Under the pieces are notes generated by a model. That model was not told the origin of the DNA and made no database searches. It saw only the letters and a program-made list of their open reading frames with translations. Position numbers and translations under genes: made by a program. Positions 63,060-64,000 of a stretch of DNA of 64,000 nt are shown piece after piece. Origin of the DNA: Lepidonotus clava (taxonomy: Eukaryota; Annelida; Polychaeta; Phyllodocida; Polynoidae); assembly GCA_936440205.1 (NCBI GenBank), contig OW387150.1, positions 34,519,795-34,583,794 of the forward strand, given 5' to 3'. Positions within the stretch are counted from its first letter, which is position 1; every line of letters begins with the position of its first letter.

Positions 63060-63480
63060 CGTCTGCAAGGTCGACAACTCAGCGCGTGGAGCCCCGCTTC
63101 TGGTGACGTCACACGACCCCCGAACTGATGACGTCATGTCGGCCCACACCGCTCAGCCAATCAGAAGACGGCCTCACTCTCCCCCCACGGACACGGTCCA
63201 CCAAACACGTGGCCGGAGAGTGTGGGGGAAACAATCAGAGCGGAACGGGGCCGACTTGGTCAGGACAGGAGCCCTTGGATTTTGGATGTGTATGGATGTA
63301 TACAATTTTAGAGGTTTTAGGACTGTCATGGGTACATTTTATGACGTGGAGAGAGATCTGTCAAAGAGATGACATCATGCTGTAGATTTTGATTCAGTTT
63401 TATCCCATTTTTGGGTGGTGGCGGCGCGGAGGGGGGCGTGGTCGGGGGGCGGGGCCGGGTCTAGAGCTGCATGGTGGATC
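63060..63480 (-). promoter_or_regulatory. Candidate ISYNA1 promoter with CRE and Sp1-type sites
   Basis: A GC-rich island upstream of ISYNA1 holding two perfect TGACGTCA sites (63104-63111, 63129-63136), a CACGTG E-box near 63209, and GGGGCGGGGCC near 63450. It is the only CpG-like island upstream of the gene in the window. The start site is not visible, and another gene to the right could also own it. Confidence 0.5.
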
Positions 63481-63821
63481 ATGGTGTGACTTCATGAATG
63501 GTTTGAATGTGATCACTGTGATGATCCGACAACAGGGAGTTTGAGCTTCTGTTGAATCTCACTTGTGCATGGGCAATGTGGAGTTCAGTGTTGATTACAA
63601 TCTAGACTTGGTGTATTTAGAGTGAGTGAGTGATGGATGCTTTACGCCATACACTGATAGTGATACAGTACTGACAGTCACTGAGTCAGGGTCATTTTCA
63701 TGAGGAAAACAAGTAAGGACAAATTCTGATTTTTCAGACATGTGTTTTGACTTGGTAAGTCTTTGGTGATCGTATCTAAGAGATGAGAGTGACAGGACAG
63801 GCAAACAGCAGGGAATCAAAA

Positions 63822-63960
63822 ACTGGAAATCATGTTTGCTGTACCTCATCCCTTAGTGAACCCAGACACCAACCGGGAATCGAACCCAATGAAACACTTG
63901 GTCAGTGCTGGGCCCCCCACTATTGTCACCTTTTACAATCGGCAGGGGCTACTGGAGCTT
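63822..63960 (-). mobile_element. SINE-like repeat family D, copy 2
   Basis: Reverse-strand match to 14466-14640, from AGTAGCCCCTGCCGATTG to ACAGCAAACATGATTTCCAG. It keeps GGGTTCGATTCCCGG, a near-ideal Pol III box B, pointing to tRNA-derived ancestry. Confidence 0.65.
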
Positions 63961-64000
63961 CTGGGGGCCTATATATATATTCTTCACAGGAGCAGAAGCT

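Noticed and set aside
1-64000. Retroviral, LTR, Polinton or prokaryotic mobile systems and CRISPR arrays
   Set aside because: No polymerase, integrase, capsid or envelope-like reading frame, no long terminal repeats and no spacer-repeat pattern were seen; the regular repeats are minisatellites with uniform units.

Overview
This window looks like a piece of an invertebrate deuterostome nuclear genome. The best fit is a cephalochordate (amphioxus, Branchiostoma-like). The genes are intron-rich with GT-AG introns and have clear animal orthologues close to the human proteins. The exons are GC-rich in an AT-rich background, and the introns and spacers are full of short inverted-repeat elements and minisatellites. 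The strongest hint is that several genes carry tandem repeats whose unit straddles an exon/intron junction. I recall such junction minisatellites from amphioxus genes, Adh among them, but could not check this. The species call is an inference. All exon borders were read by hand from GT/AG signals, reading phase and remembered family sequences.

Layout: (1) 334-9214, minus strand: the N-terminal 264 codons of PHF14, a PHD-finger chromatin reader that runs off the left edge. (2) 9215-9377: a short head-to-head promoter. (3) 9378-15505, plus: complete COMMD10 (200 aa, seven exons). (4) 19269-30033, plus: complete HIBCH (390 aa, twelve coding exons), with a likely non-coding first exon ending near 16950. 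(5) 30.6-39.2 kb: gene-poor spacer with microsatellites, inverted-repeat elements and a 31-bp minisatellite. (6) 39241-47380, plus: a small gene (predicted 106 aa) for a Cys-rich, zinc-ribbon-like protein with a Lys/Ser/Arg tail. I cannot name it. (7) 47.4-55.2 kb: spacer holding a G-rich minisatellite of about 1.5 kb and a cluster of palindromic CRE sites (TGACGTCA). (8) 55174-60617, minus: complete ISYNA1, inositol-3-phosphate synthase (574 aa, nine coding exons), with a GC-rich candidate promoter near 63.06-63.48 kb.

The genes do not form a pathway: chromatin reading, endosomal trafficking (COMMD10), mitochondrial valine breakdown (HIBCH), an unknown small zinc protein and inositol synthesis. 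What unites the region is its structure. Three genes (COMMD10, HIBCH and the Cys-rich gene) hold arrays of about 7 to 13 units that include real exon sequence plus a splice donor or acceptor. PHF14 has a fainter copy of one exon start. The COMMD10 array is the most striking: its 92-bp unit splits into a 72-nt, in-frame, exon-like part and a 20-nt intron-like part, each unit with its own acceptor-like and donor-like signal. Other points of interest are a candidate internal PHF14 promoter and first exon in phase with the next PHF14 exon, a hairpin with arms of about 88 nt in the HIBCH 3' UTR, six perfect CRE palindromes within 460 bp, and a family of small DNA elements that leave 6-bp target duplications.

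I saw no retrovirus, LTR element, Polinton, CRISPR array or prokaryotic feature.
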